Origin: Epinephelus fuscoguttatus
Taxonomy: Eukaryota; Chordata; Actinopteri; Perciformes; Serranidae
Length of the DNA stretch: 64,000 nt
NCBI RefSeq assembly: GCF_011397635.1
Contig: NC_064771.1
Coordinates: forward strand, 14,509,379 to 14,573,378
Reading direction: 5' to 3'
Shown here one piece after another: positions 1 through 12,540 of this stretch (positions within the stretch are counted from its first letter, which is position 1; every line of letters starts with the position of its first letter). A program made the translations under genes and the position numbers. The notes beneath the pieces are model-generated. The model saw nothing but the letters and a program-made list of their open reading frames with translations, was not told where the DNA came from and made no database searches.

Positions 1-295
1 AGCAATATATATAATATTAACAGCTTATCTTCACCAACTGTTGATGAACACACAAATGCATCAATAATTATAATATGATTATATATCATACATGGTTTTG
101 AAATGGACCATTCTGCATAATGGGCTGGGGTGTAAATATAAACAGCGCAGGCAGTGTGGTTGCACTGGGGCCCGTGAGGTGGGGGGCCCATAGAGAGAGT
201 GGGCCCTCTAACAATGTGTTGGGTGGGGAATGGGCCCTTATGAGTGATTGCCACCTTGGAAATATGCCTGTTTTCAAATAAGTACTCTCATTAAA
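1..295. other. Left edge, no gene seen
   Basis: AT-rich at first, then a G-rich patch around 160-235. I see no coding pattern, RNA gene or recognisable repeat boundary until the foldback arm begins near 296. Confidence 0.5.
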
Positions 296-1243
296 ACTGA
301 TGACATCACACATTATGATTGGCTTTATGGCAGTCACAAATCCTGATTGGTTGTAGCCATGGTTGTGGCTGGAAGTTTCAGGAAATGGTTGTAACGTTAG
401 AGAGTTTGAGGAGAGAAATAAACATAATAAATCGAAAGTTTTCTCTTCAGCTGGATGCTGAATGAAGTATTATTACATTAATCTGACAAGCGGCAAACAT
501 TAAAGAGATCGGCTCGGTTTGGATTAGCCTTCTTTTAAGTTAGCATTAAGCTAACAGCTAGCGGCTAATAATAAAACGGCTAAAAAGAAGAGAAATGCAT
601 AAGAAACATACACAAGAAATTACTGTTCGATCGGCTCGGGGTCGGAGGGCGTCTCACAAATCAATGTTCAGTGTTTCACAAATATGTAAACATATTTGAC
701 AGCATAACAGCATTGCTCCAAGGGTCAGTGCAGCCAGTATTCAGGGTCCCAAAACAAAGAAAGACAGAACATAAAGTTAGTTACAATGACATGCTGTTAT
801 GTTTATTTATTTTTCACACTGTATACAGATAGCCTGCACATAGCGTATGATACACTAACCCTGGATTTGTGAAACATTGTACATTGATTTGTGAGACGCC
901 CTCCGACCCCGAACCGATCTTACAGTAATTTCTTATGTTTCTTATGCATTTCTCTTCTTTTTAGCCGTTTTATTATTAGCCGCTAGCCATTAGCTTAATG
1001 CTAACTTAAAAGAAGGCTAATCCGAACCGAACCAATCTCGTAAGAAGGCTAATCCGAACCGAGCCGATCTCGTTAATGTTTCGTTTGTTTGTTTGTTAAA
1101 CTTTCGATTTATTATTTTTATTTCTCTCCTCAAACTCTCTAACGTTACAACCATTTCCTGAAACTTCCAGCCACAACCATGGCTACAACCAATCAGGATT
1201 TGTGACTGCCATAAAGCCAATCATAATGCATGACATCATCAGT
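296..1243. mobile_element. ~950-bp foldback (long inverted-repeat) element
   Basis: The left arm, about 296-690, reappears as its near-perfect reverse complement at about 860-1243, leaving a loop of ~170 bp. Shared blocks include CTGATGACATCA at the tip, GGTTGTAGCCATGGTTGTGG at about 348, and the GTCGGAGGGCGTCTCAC block at about 642. The right arm carries a local duplication at 1012-1070, where AAGGCTAATCCGAACCGA occurs twice against once on the left. No transposase frame is present. This is the shape of a non-autonomous foldback transposon or large MITE. The family is unassigned and no clear target-site duplication is visible, so the outer limits are approximate. Confidence 0.85.
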
Positions 1244-1269
1244 TAGCGCGGGACCCTGGATAAATCTGG

Positions 1270-1420
1270 CAGCCCGGACACATTCGGTATTTACAACGGC
1301 ACTGATAATGGGTACTTTTACTTATGTTTTATTTAAGTCATGTTTTGATGCTAATACTTGTGTACCTTTGCTGAAGTAAACTTTGAATGCAGGACTTCTA
1401 CTTGTCAATGGTGCTGCTAC
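1270..1420. repeat. Fragment of a dispersed repeat also present at 12.8-13.3 kb
   Basis: The text around GTACTTTTACTTATG and GCAGGACTTCTACTT resembles the right half of the repeat at 12789-13322, which has GTACTTTTACTCAAG and GCAGGACTTTTACTT. Only one end is recognisable here. Confidence 0.5.
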
Positions 1421-3617
1421 TTTTAAAGCAAAATGGTCTGAGCACCTCTTCCCCTGCTGCCATTTTTAAGCTTAAAACCTTTTTACATAATGAGACTTTT
1501 TCATTGGCTTAACCGGTTCAATATGTCAGTACTTGAGCCTGCTGTATTAGATAACATTATATGTATTGCAAGGTGTTACTGATATCAAACAGGGGGTCCA
1601 AAGGTCAAATCGTGACCCCCCCCCCCCCCCCCTCCCCCAGTGTAAGAAATATTTAACACCTTTCCTTGAAACTTTACCTCCACTCAAGTGTTTACCAAAT
1701 GAGACCTGACAAATTTAAACAGATATCTGGCAGATTTCTGAGTTGTATTTTCATTTAAATGTCAAGCCCTTTCCTTTATTAAATTCCTCATTTTCCATTT
1801 TCTCTCTCTGGAAACAAAACCCTTCTGGTATTCCTGGCAGGGACGTCCCTCTAACAGCCGAAGTGTAAACACGTCCGCCTGCTGCCATTGATTGACATGC
1901 TGTGTTGATTTCTCATTACTAACACACTCACACACACACTTGAAGCCATTTAAAAATAATAGCATATTCCAGCCTTAAAGTGCACACTGGCTGCACACCT
2001 GCAGATGTATGTATGTCAAAGGCCTCGGGCTATTTCACTGATCTTCATTAGCTGGTGGCTCGTACTGTCTCTCTGGTGTAATTCTCTAACCACAGTGGAA
2101 GAAAACAACAGAATGATAATTATCTCCATCCCCGTAATCCTCACCACAGCCTGGGTGAAATCTGATCACTAAACAAGCACTCAAGATTAAATGACCTATT
2201 TGTGTTTATGATTTACTTTATATTAACGTTGCAGATCAATGGTTTCCCAATTTCCTCCACCTGCAATTCTGCTGTTTCTCGCCCTGAGCTGCTCATTTTA
2301 CCTGCCAGCAGAACGACGTCTCACACAAAATAAATTCCCACACTCCTATAAATGAGAAATATCATTGTGGACGTAATTATAAACAAGATGTTAGAAGCAT
2401 TAACTGGGAATGAAACCAAACGCTTTGGATTTAGAAGAGTTATTTAATAGAGGCCATTCAATGGGACACTGTGCCAGTAGCTACAGTTTCAAATATTCAC
2501 CGACAACATAATATGTGCATTGACTTTTCGGGCCTGACTGGTGCCTTGCTTTCTCTTTAGCTGCCTCAAAAGACCCCCGTAGCCTCGGAGCACTTTATGC
2601 TAAGTTAATTTACCCAAATATATCCGCGGCATCATGGCAGCCGCGGCCCCCGCTATTCAACATCAACAACTTTGTTAATGGAAACTTGCTGATCCATAAA
2701 CGTTTGTGCCGCCGCAGACGTTAGCTGGGGGGCAGTTCACATATGAATGTTAAAAACCCACAGATCGATGAGGGGCATTTGCAAAGGAGGCATAAGGTGT
2801 GTTTAATTATAATTGCATCAAAGGGGGGGGGGTTTGTGTGTGTGTTTGTTGGGGGGAGGTGTTGCTGTTAAGGCTCATAGGCAGGGGCCTCTGTATTTAA
2901 ATAGGGTCACATCTCGGCCTCACCTTGCAAGTGTTATGCTATATTAAATGCCACTCATGTTAAGTGCGTTGAAACCCTCCTCCGATGTAGTCAAGACATA
3001 ATATAAAGGTTAAATTGAAAAATGTCCCTTCAACAGCGCAGGTACACGCCATGATTGATCTCCCTTGTACAGGCAAGGAAATGTTAGCCAGACCTCTGTT
3101 TCGTTAGGCTTCCTTTTAAGTGTGTGAATACAGTGTGTTATAATAAGGAGTGGCTGGATTAGAATTTAAGTGTCAGTCAATCAGGATTTCAAAAGGTCAG
3201 TGAAAAAATTAGCAAAATGTTTGCAGAGGGTGGGTTTGAAATGAGCTCAGTCAGAATATGCCTTTGTTTACAGGAGACGTGTCATAGCCGGAAAAGCACA
3301 GGTGTTACTGATAACATTAAGATGGCTGTGTCCTCTCAAATGTCCCAGTAAGCCATGATGGTGCCAACTCCTCCCAGATCCACATTCCATACTAATTATA
3401 CGCAATTGTATTTTCATATTGGAAAAGTGATGAAATAGCATATACTGAAACAAGACAGTATGCATACTAAATAAGATAATGGACACTATTCTTCCACCAA
3501 AGAAATGAAGGAGTTACTTAGCTGGAAAAAATAAAAGTACTTGTGAGTGGTGGTAGAATCAAAGTAATATATCTTAAAAAAAGACATTGCCCTTGTTGCA
3601 TTTAAGCACAGTAACCC
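1421..3617. other. Quiet non-coding stretch downstream of foxl3
   Basis: No exon, RNA gene or repeat copied elsewhere in the window was found. It holds a C homopolymer (~17 nt, 1616-1632) and a short G/GT-rich patch near 2820-2860. From about 1740 to 3000 the sequence is non-repetitive with a mixed composition and several ATTTAAAT/TAATTA-type AT cores. That makes it the best candidate for conserved regulatory DNA on this side of foxl3, but conservation cannot be judged from one sequence. Confidence 0.35.
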
Positions 3618-3618
3618 A

Positions 3619-4061
3619 AAAAAATGTTGGCATTGCACATGTCTGCACATTAGGGATATATTACATTTTAACAATTCATACATATCATCAACATTTCTAT
3701 GTAGTTCAAATTACATGTATATGAGCTGAGTTTCTCCTCAGATGGAGGAGGGATGGTAGATGGCGTGACACCTGTGTGACACGGTTGCCAACAGTTTAAC
3801 CACTGTTCCAGACAAACAACAAAAGTGGGTCTTTTTCTTACTAGAGTTCTGGATGTTTCTAGTCGTATTTGTGGCGACAAAACCAGGTAGTTTAAGCTAA
3901 AACATGATCTCTTTTTAGCCCTAACCAAGTAGGTTTGCACTTAAACCTAACCACATTCAAAATATAGAACTGAAACATTAAGAAATGTTAAGTGTCAACA
4001 TATCCGCTACATATGAAACATATATATCTGTGGTTTGCAGAAATGCACAATGCCAACATTT
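3619..4061. mobile_element. Short non-autonomous DNA transposon, copy 1 (second copy at 50.5 kb)
   Basis: The ends are inverted: AAATGTTGGCATTG on the left and CAATGCCAACATTT on the right. The body contains CCACTGTT..AGAC.AACAA, TAAGCT.AAACATGAT and CTAAACCTAACCACA-like blocks, all of which recur in the same order and orientation at 50547-51025. About 440 bp, with no transposase coding. The superfamily is not assigned. Confidence 0.75.
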
Positions 4062-5852
4062 ATACTGCCGCTTGGGTCATGCATTTCCATGCTACATGCT
4101 AATGTATACATTATTTACCATATGATAATTATAATAGTACACCGATTTTTTTGCAGTATGCCAAAAATCAGGAAGAAAACAGGAAATGATGCAATACATG
4201 CACCGTGCAAAGGCTGTCACACTGCGACTTTAAAATGACAATAAATACAGAGACAGCAAAAATGTTTCACCAAAATTCAGCAGAAATGTGTTTGTATGGA
4301 TACTGCATGTTTTAATTAACCTACATTTTGTCACTTTTCCAACATACAATCTGTATAGTATTAGTTTTTAGGATGGGTTTGGGACACAGTTACTTTGACA
4401 ATGCAAAGTCAGTCTGACTGACCTATTGTACTGTTTTCTTCTAGTGTGAAAGTGTAAAATATGGATTTGTCTTTAGTATCTTAACTGCTGTAACCCTTCA
4501 CATTACTGTATAGAAATTGTGTATTTTATGGATTTGGGACATGCTGGCAGTGAGCCATTCAGCCATTACTAATTTTGTTACCTAACCTGTGCTTTTCCTA
4601 CTGTGACATGTCAAAATGTCTTCTATAGAGAAATAAAGAATGTAAAAAAGCTGCTTGCCAACTTTGTCGGAAAATGTTCGCAGGAAAAGAAAAGATTAGA
4701 GGCATGCAGGCGTCAGGTGAAAACCTCATATTTTGGTGAGTATTGGATGTTGTATGCTGTATGTGATTTGAAAAGATTTTTTTTTTTTTTCAATTGAAAT
4801 TTTGAAAATCTTTTCACTGAAAAAAAAAAATAATAATTTCAGTCTGAAACAAGGCAGATCATTTGCTTTTTCCTGGTCACATTGCTTTCCAGAAAAACTG
4901 AAATATCACTGTCCTTAATTACATCCTTAATATTAATTATATACTTGTGTTTTTCAAAGGGAAAAGTTTCAAAATGCTAATTATTTCATTTTTTCATCAC
5001 TTATAGGACCTTTTTCATCACACTGGCAAAATATATGCCTTCATATAATTTGTTTCCTTATTCCTACTTTCCTGGGATGTTTGAGCTTCATGGTGCAGAA
5101 TAGAGTTCATGTGCTGGAGGAAAAAAAGTTTCTCTGTGCTCACCTTAAATCTGAGTTTGAGACATGTGAGAATGACAAGTATTTTTTTTATACGTATTAA
5201 AACATGCCTGGAGGGGATTTTAAAAAATCCAGAGTTGTGTAATGCTGTCAGAGACATTTATCTTGACAGTCACTGAAATAAGGTAGAAGAAATAATATGC
5301 CCAAATCTACCATTAATCGGTAATAAATATGATAAATTACATAAATCATGTTTCGGTTTAACAAGCAATGTCTGGATAAATGAATGACAGAAAAACCATA
5401 AGATTCTCTCTAAACAAAGAAATTCGTCTAACTTGTGATCTGAGGATAATCCAGTAAATCCATGAATTGGAGCTGATTTACCCGCTCTGATTTTAGACAC
5501 ATCATATCTGTGCTGTGTATATACATATAGAGAATACTGTAAACTAGTCTATGTCAGCACTGGACACTGCACATACAGTATAATGACAATATGAATACTG
5601 CTTTGTATTGTTCACATTTTATCTTTTGGATGAACTCTCAGTCGGCGTGATGCTTTCTTTACGTGACATCTTTCCATGTAGAATCCATCATCACACAATA
5701 CTGTACCTTTATACTTTGCTCCTCTTTACATTTTCAAGTCAGTAAAATTCCTCTTGTGGAGTTTCCTTTCAGTCTTTGGATGTCCTTACAGTACTTCCCA
5801 GTTTTGGACACAGATGATAATGAAAGAAGAAGTTCAGTCTCTGTTTCCTCTC
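4062..5852. other. foxl3 downstream region, no gene seen
   Basis: AT-rich sequence directly downstream of the foxl3 stop codon, which should include its 3' UTR. I did not find a convincing AATAAA signal on the minus strand close to the stop codon. Small open frames here have no recognisable similarity and no splice-site support. Confidence 0.4.
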
Positions 5853-7877
5853 TTACAGAGTCCAGAAGTGCAGGTTCAGATGTTGGGGCTCCAGAACATG
5901 TATGGGCGGCCCTGTGGGCCCTATGTGAACAGGGCCGTGGGGGGATCTGAACCCAGGCAAGGGTGGATCAGGGGTGGATAGGATGTAGTCAATGCTAAAC
6001 TTGATCTCTGACTCTGGTTTCCCCTGCTGGGTAGGGTTCGGGATGAGGTGGTTCTGCTGGGGGCCCGGCCTCGGCCTCTCAGGGTTCAAAGGGCAGAGGG
6101 TGGAGTCGGGTTCAGGGCGCCGGGCTGCGGGTACGTGCTGATTGCTGTGGCTCTCCAGAGGGTGGAAAGGGGGTTCTCCTGAATCACGGAAGCCGATTTT
6201 CATGTTCCTCCTGCGCCGGCGACGCCGAAAGTTGCCATTTTCAAAGAGGTCGAGCATGGATTCACAGCCAGTGGCAAAAGTCCAGTAGTTACCCTTTCCC
6301 TTCTCGTTGCCCTCTGTCCGAGGAACCTACAGGAATTATAAAAAATTAAAATATCACACAACCAGTAAAAATAGGTGAAAAACACTTCTATAGAAAAGGT
6401 GAAAAGATGAAAAGAAACAAGAAGAAAGAGAAATATTCCCTTTAACAGATACTAAAACACTTTAATATCTCCTTAAATTTACATCACTTCCCAGCGTCCC
6501 CTGTGTGTTGTGGTGTACCTTGATGAAGCAGCTGTTGAGAGACAGGTTGTGTCTGATGGAGTTCTGCCAGGCTCTCTGGTTGGAGCGGTAGTAAGGAAAT
6601 CTCTTCATGATGAACTCGTAGATGCCCGACAGAGTGACCCGCTGCTCGGGGCTCTGCTGGATGGCCATGGCTATCAGAGCTATGTAACTGACACACAGAC
6701 ACACACTTTCATCAGGCTACACAGTGTGCCAAGTGTAATAAAAAGCTATCACATTATAAAGGCTCTCTTTGTGTCGACTTTTATGAGTAAAAATAGTAAT
6801 AAATGCAAAATCTGCCAGTTATTTTCCTTTTATCTGACCATGCATGGATCATTAATAAAGATTTTGTTTGTTTGTTTGTTTGCCAAAAACGACAAAAACA
6901 GACAAAGAAATATACTGTTTTATGTTACATGAGGCTACATCAGACCTCCAAACTGACTATCTAAATGGAGTTATGGACTGTAACGTTTTACAGACGAGGT
7001 ATCTGAGAACTCAAAGAGAAGTAATATGTGATTTTATTTATTTTTGTTTTTTATCAGATTAACATTATATTTGTGAGAAGAATTCAGAAAATTTGAAAAT
7101 GTCAACAAGCTGATGAAGACATGTTAGGTGTATTTTTTGAGTTGGTAAAGAAGACCAAATTACTGAAGATGGAAAGGAAAGTTTTAAATATTATTTTTCA
7201 AGTAACTTAGAGTTTAATAAACAAATGCATGTAGTCACAAGAAGCTAGGCTGTGGTATAAAAACAGCCTTAATTTTATATTACTTGAAACAATTTTTTAA
7301 AAATAAAAAGAGACTGGAAATGAATACAAAATGATGTGCAGTGCACCGCTGAAGGGAAGTGATGCACTCTGCACTGCTCTTAAATCAAGGCTAATTCTTT
7401 ATAATGATAAATGTTTTAAAAGCTATCATACAAAATGTGTATATTATGTACATGGAAAAAACTGATCATGGCTGCAGTAGAAAAAACACTTAATTAAAAA
7501 AATAAAAAAATAAAGTTTTATTTTGTCCGAACAAAACTCGATGAAAAAGAACTCAATCAAAGTGAAAACAAAGTTAATTTTCCGCTTTTAAATGGAATAA
7601 AAAATGAGGAAAAAATACACTTTAAAGGCCAAATATTAGCCAAAAAAACTTTATCATTTTTTTAGATCAAAAACCTGAATCCGACTGGATATAACATACT
7701 TGTAGATAAAGTTACAGCTCTTGAATTAAAAAGAAAAAAATATATATATATGTATAGAAAAGGTCCCTACCTGTATGCGGGTCTGCACATTTTCTTCTCC
7801 TCGTCCGTGCTGGATGAAGGGTATCCGTCTCCATCATAGTTGAAACAGTTGAAAGGGTAGTTGGAGTTGTCAAACAT
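5853..7877 (-). CDS. foxl3: Forkhead box L3 transcription factor (3 exons, complete)
   Basis: DNA-binding transcription factor of the nucleus. In medaka, foxl3 acts in germ cells and suppresses spermatogenesis in females. Minus-strand exons: 7771-7877, 6519-6687 and 5853-6326. The introns are 1,083 bp and 192 bp, all GT-AG, with phases 2 and 0. The exons total 750 nt, or 249 residues plus TAA. The ATG at 7877 opens [18 protein letters not shown], the start I recall for fish Foxl3. The forkhead domain covers about residues 32-126: [10 protein letters not shown], then recognition helix [13 protein letters not shown], then GNYWTF, then the wing. It runs into seven arginines at 126-132, a likely nuclear signal. 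The tail is proline-rich and carries FSIDYIL at 202-208, which fits the eh1 Groucho-binding consensus (FxIxxIL) and suggests repressor activity. No damage to the frame. FOXL1 and FOXL2 differ in the helix region (for example FOXL2 has NECFIKV). Confidence in FoxL-type is very high, and in foxl3 high. Confidence 0.96.
6688..7770 (-). other. foxl3: foxl3 intron 1
   Basis: 1,083-bp intron splitting a serine codon at the start of the forkhead domain. AT-rich, with a TTTG tandem near 6868-6882 and a TATA run near 7740-7752 close to the donor. No nested gene was seen. Confidence 0.85.
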
Positions 7878-9785
7878 ATTTACACTTTGTCGGATCGGAT
7901 GTGATGTGATTCAAACTGTTTGGCTCCTCCGACTCTCCTGGCCAAAGCCCAGCAGCAACACCCTGTCCTGCTGCTCTGCTCTGCCACCATGCTCTGCTCA
8001 GCCAGCTGACACTCACTCTGAGCTCTGCTGATGACTGCTGCCTGCAGCCCCCCTTCTCCCCTCCTCGTCCCAGCTGCTCTCCAGGAGCGGCTGCAGGTCT
8101 CGAGACGTGGGACCACCTCTCTGTGGGATTCAGCTCCTTGTTATGGACTTGTTTCAGGTTTCAGATTCACAAAAGTTGATTTTTTTGTGTGTATACCTGG
8201 TCTACATACATCTTGTCACCAGACCTGCACAAATTTTAGGATATCCAAAGGCCAGGTGGCAAAAATGAAGATGGCCTACTGTATCTCAACTTTTAATTTC
8301 AGAGTAAAGGATGTTTTGCCATTGCAGAGAAGAGTAAAGATGTAAAGTCCGGCAAACAGGAAATACTGAAATGCAGATGCCAGTGGGCTTCAGTGCATCA
8401 GATTGCCCTTGGCTATGCACTGTAGCTGTTAGGCTGCAGGATAGTTTGTCCCCTTTTGTTATATTTGTATTTTAGTGTACAACGACCCAGGGCTATGGGG
8501 TCTGTTGACCTTTGTTTAGCTACAAATGGCAGCTGTTTTTGGTCAGTTACCTGATTTAGATCAGACAAACTCTTTACAAGATGCCCCACAGAGTTAGCAT
8601 CGCATTTCTATTAGATTGTTGCAGTGGTGCAATGGTCAGTCGATGCAGCTGAACCAGAAATATCTTCTTTTTTATTCCACACATTCCTATTTCTTGTCAA
8701 AAACTTGGTGCCTACATTACCCACAATGCAACTTGGCCAAAGACAGTTCTGTTGGAAATCTGTGTGTTATGCTAGTAGCGGCTAATGTAGCCTCAAGCCG
8801 CTAGCATCAAACAAACCTTTTAAGCATGTAGTCTTCAGATGCCACTCACACTGCCTCAAGTGACATCACTTGAGGCAGTTTATCAGCTCACAGGCAGCTC
8901 CTTCTGAAGCCGCAAAAAGCTTTATTCAACATGTTTCACAAACACAACTGCGCTTCTCGACACTTGTAAACACACTTTGACATGCGATATCAGTGGAGTG
9001 CCCTTTAACTCGGGCTCGACTGAGCTGGTCCAGATCAGTCAGTCTCTCGGTAGCAGCCTGGTCATCAGTTTGCTGGACAAACGTCTCCTCTCCCCCACCT
9101 CTGGCAGGATTCTGGGTGGTCTGCATAGGCTCGTAGGCTGCCCTTATGTTTTATTTTGGCTCTTTTATAGCCTAATCTCTGTAACCGTACTTAAAACAGC
9201 GATCCCCAAACCAACAAACAAGATCCCTTGCATCTTTGTTTTCTTTTTCTCTGTTAACTCTTTGGGGTGTGTGTGTGTGTGTGTCCTCTCTGGCAGACGT
9301 TTAGTCAACAACGGGAAGTTTTGTAGATGCTATCTATAATGCTCTTTAATGGCCATAAATTGTTTCCGTGTCTATAAAACAGGGGGATGTGTATTTTGAA
9401 GGGATCTAAATGGGGCAATTGGAGGTCTCCCGTGAGGCGACGGAGGCCAGGAAAACAGCCTGAGGACTGCAGGGCCTCTGTGTGTGGCCCTGCTGGTGTA
9501 GGAGGAGCCTATAGGCGCTATATTGGTCGATCCAAGCACATTAAGCCAATTCTCTCTTTATTTCTGACAGACTGATGAAGCAGCTTAAAGGTCAATGGTG
9601 TACTCAATTTTAGATGCAGGCCCAGATTTTTAAAATGGCATCCTGGTGGATATTGAAGACTGACTATGAATCTACATTGATCAGTGGTCCTAATATTTTT
9701 TTCTTCTCTTCAAACACAAAATCATGTCCTGTACAGGTAAAATAAATTCCACGAGGCTGAGTATAACCATGAACAACCATAGTTA
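7878..9785. other. foxl3 5' UTR and upstream region
   Basis: The sequence from about 7880 to 8150 is GC-richer, with CTG/CAGC-rich text, and should hold the foxl3 5' UTR and promoter. A TATA box could not be fixed. Further upstream, 8600-8940 resembles dispersed teleost repeat DNA with GCTAGCGGCT-like blocks and a short perfect palindrome. A (GT)n run lies at about 9268-9283. No coding exon recognised. Confidence 0.4.
8850..8879. repeat. Perfect 14-bp inverted repeat
   Basis: ACTGCCTCAAGTGA, two bases, then its exact reverse complement. It sits about 970 bp upstream of the foxl3 ATG. It looks like the core of a dispersed repeat rather than an operator, although its CAAGTG/CACTTG cores are also E-box-like. 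Confidence 0.7.
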
Positions 9786-12293
9786 TTACTGAGGATTTCT
9801 GACATGCTATACTGAATTTTTCATGACTTTTTATGTCATGGTTTACTATGACTTTTTTTTTTCATGGTTTATGACAACATACTATACTATGACATTTTGT
9901 CATGATTTTGGACGACATACTATACAGTGACATTTTGTCATGATTTTTGTCGAATTACTATACTATGACGTTTTTTCATGATTTTTGTTGACATACTATA
10001 CTATGACTTTTTTTCATGGTTGTTGACAACATACTATACTATGATGTTTTTACATGATTTTGGACGACATACTATACAGTGACGTTTTTTCATGATTTTT
10101 GTCGAATTACTATACTATGACGTTTTTTCATGATTTTTGTTGACATACTATACTATGATGTTTTTTCATGGTTTTTGACGGCATACTGTACTATGACGTT
10201 TTTCCATGATTTTCGACGACATACTATACTATGACATTTTTTCATGGTTTTTGACGACATACTATACTATGACGTTTTTGTCATGATTTTTGTCGACATA
10301 CTATACTATGACGTTTTTTCATGATTTTGGACAACATACTATACTATGACTTTTTTCATGGTTTATACTATACTATGTCTTTTATTCATGATTTTAGACG
10401 ACACACTATACAATGACTTTTTTCATGATTTGTGACGACATACTACACTATTACTTTTTTTGTAATTTTGGTCGACATACTATAGACATTTTTCCATGGT
10501 TTTTGCCGACATACTATACTATGACTTTTTTATGTTACTATACTGTGACGTTTTTCATCGTTTTTGACGATATACTATACTATCTCTTTTATTCATGATT
10601 TTGGACGACATACTATATTATGACTTTTTTTCATGGTGTTTGACAACATAGTATACTATGATGTTTTTTCATGATTTATGACAACATATTATACGATAAC
10701 TTTTTTCTTTGATTTTGGACGACATACTATACTATGACATTTTTCCTTGATTTCTGACGACACACTATACTATGACATTTTTTCATGATTTTGGACGGCA
10801 TACTATACTATGACTTTTTTGTGATTTTGAACGACATACTATACTATGACATTTTTCATGATTTTTGACGACATAGTATACTGTCACTTTTTTCATGGTT
10901 TTGGATGGCATACTAAACTCTTCCTCTTTTTCCGTGATTTTGTATGATGTATTATACTATGACGTTGTTTCATGATTTTGAACAACATACTATACTTTGC
11001 CTTTTTTTCCGTGATTTTGGACCACATACTAAACTATGACATTTTTTCATGATATATGATAACATACTATACTAAGCCATTTTTTATGTTATTTTGCACG
11101 ACATACTATACCGTGACATTTTTTTTTGTGATTTCTGACGACATACTATACTATGACATTTTTCATGATTGTCGACGACATACTATACTATGACATTTTT
11201 TCATGATTTTGGATGAGATACTATACTATGACATTTTTTTCACGATTTTGGACTACATACTATGCTATGACTTTTTTCATGGTTTTGGATGGCATACCAA
11301 ACTATGACATTTTTTCATGATTTTGGATGACATGCTATACTATGACATTTTTTCACGATTTTGGATGCCATTCTATACTTTGCCTTTTTTCCCGTGATTT
11401 TGGACCACATACTATACTATGACATTTTTTTCATGATTTTGGACGACATACTATACTATGACATTTTTGTGATTTTGGACAACGTACTATGCTAAGCCAT
11501 TTTTTATGTGATGTTGCACAACATACTATACCATAACATTTTTTTGTGATTGTTGATGACATAACATACTATGACATTTTTTCATGATTTTTGACAACAT
11601 ACTATATACTATGACTTTTTTTGTGATTTTGGACGACATACTACACTATGACTTTTTTTGTGATTTTGGACAGCATACTACACCATGACTTTTTTTGTGA
11701 TTTTGGACGGCATACTACACCATGACTTTTTTTGTGATTTTGGATGACATACTATGCTCCGACATTTTTTTCCCGTGATTTTGGACTAAATACTATACTA
11801 TGACATTTTTAGTGATTTTGGACGACGTACTGCTCAGCCATTTTTTACGTGATTTTGCACGACATACTATACTACGACATTTTTTCATGATTTTTGACAA
11901 CATACTATACTATGACTTTTTTGTGGTGATTTTGGACGACATTCTATACTATGACTTTTTTTTCATGGTTTTTGATGACATACATTGCTATCAATTTTTT
12001 TTGTAATTTTGGACAATGCACACTATGCTCCGACATTTTTTGAGTGATTTTGGACAATGCAATATATATATAGACATTTTTTCATGATTCTGACAACATA
12101 CTATGCTTTAACTTTTTTTAATGATTTTTGATGACATGCTATACCATGGTGCTTTTTCATGGTTTTTGAGGACCTACTTGTGACTACTGCTACTGTGACT
12201 TTTTTTCACGAAGTTGGACGACATATTATACTATGACATTTTTTTTTACTTTTTTGTCATACTATACTGTAACTTTTTAAATACTTTTTTATA
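9786..12293. repeat. ~2.5-kb minisatellite, ~39-bp unit, ~60 copies
   Basis: A degenerate unit is repeated head to tail. Its core is GACATACTATACTATGACNT, followed by a T-run, then TCATGATTTTGGACGA. The spacing of ACTATACTATGAC is roughly 39 bp, varying by a few bases through T-run length. Divergence rises towards the right end. Open frames inside it, such as runs of MTFF..DD, are artefacts of the repeat. A degraded remainder continues after the hairpin at 12541-12660. Confidence 0.95.
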
Positions 12294-12535
12294 GGGGTCA
12301 TCCCTATGTTTCCAGGGTTCTATGTTTCCCGGGTTCTATGTTCCCCACTTAACCCTGCAAAAAAGGTTCTATTTTCCCTGCTTACACAAAAAAGGTTCTA
12401 TGTTGGCCGTTCAACCAAGCAGGAAACATAGAACCCTTTTTGTGTAAGCTGGGAACATAGAAGCTGTTTTGCAGGGTTAAGTGGGGAACATAGAACCCGG
12501 GAAACATAGACCCCTGGAAACATAGGGATGACCCT
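12294..12535. mobile_element. ~240-bp hairpin element inserted in the minisatellite
   Basis: GGGTCATCCCTATGTTTCC on the left matches GGAAACATAGGGATGACCC on the right. The two ~115-bp arms pair almost throughout and meet near 12411-12415. Each arm itself contains several diverged copies of a GGTTCTATGTTYCC motif. Satellite text resumes after it (ACTATACTATGACTTTT at about 12565), so this is an insertion. No coding capacity. Confidence 0.85.
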
Positions 12536-12540
12536 GTTAT

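Noticed and set aside
10413..12006. Short frames with repeated MTFF/DDIL peptides
   Set aside because: They follow the ~39-bp minisatellite unit and have no coding signature.
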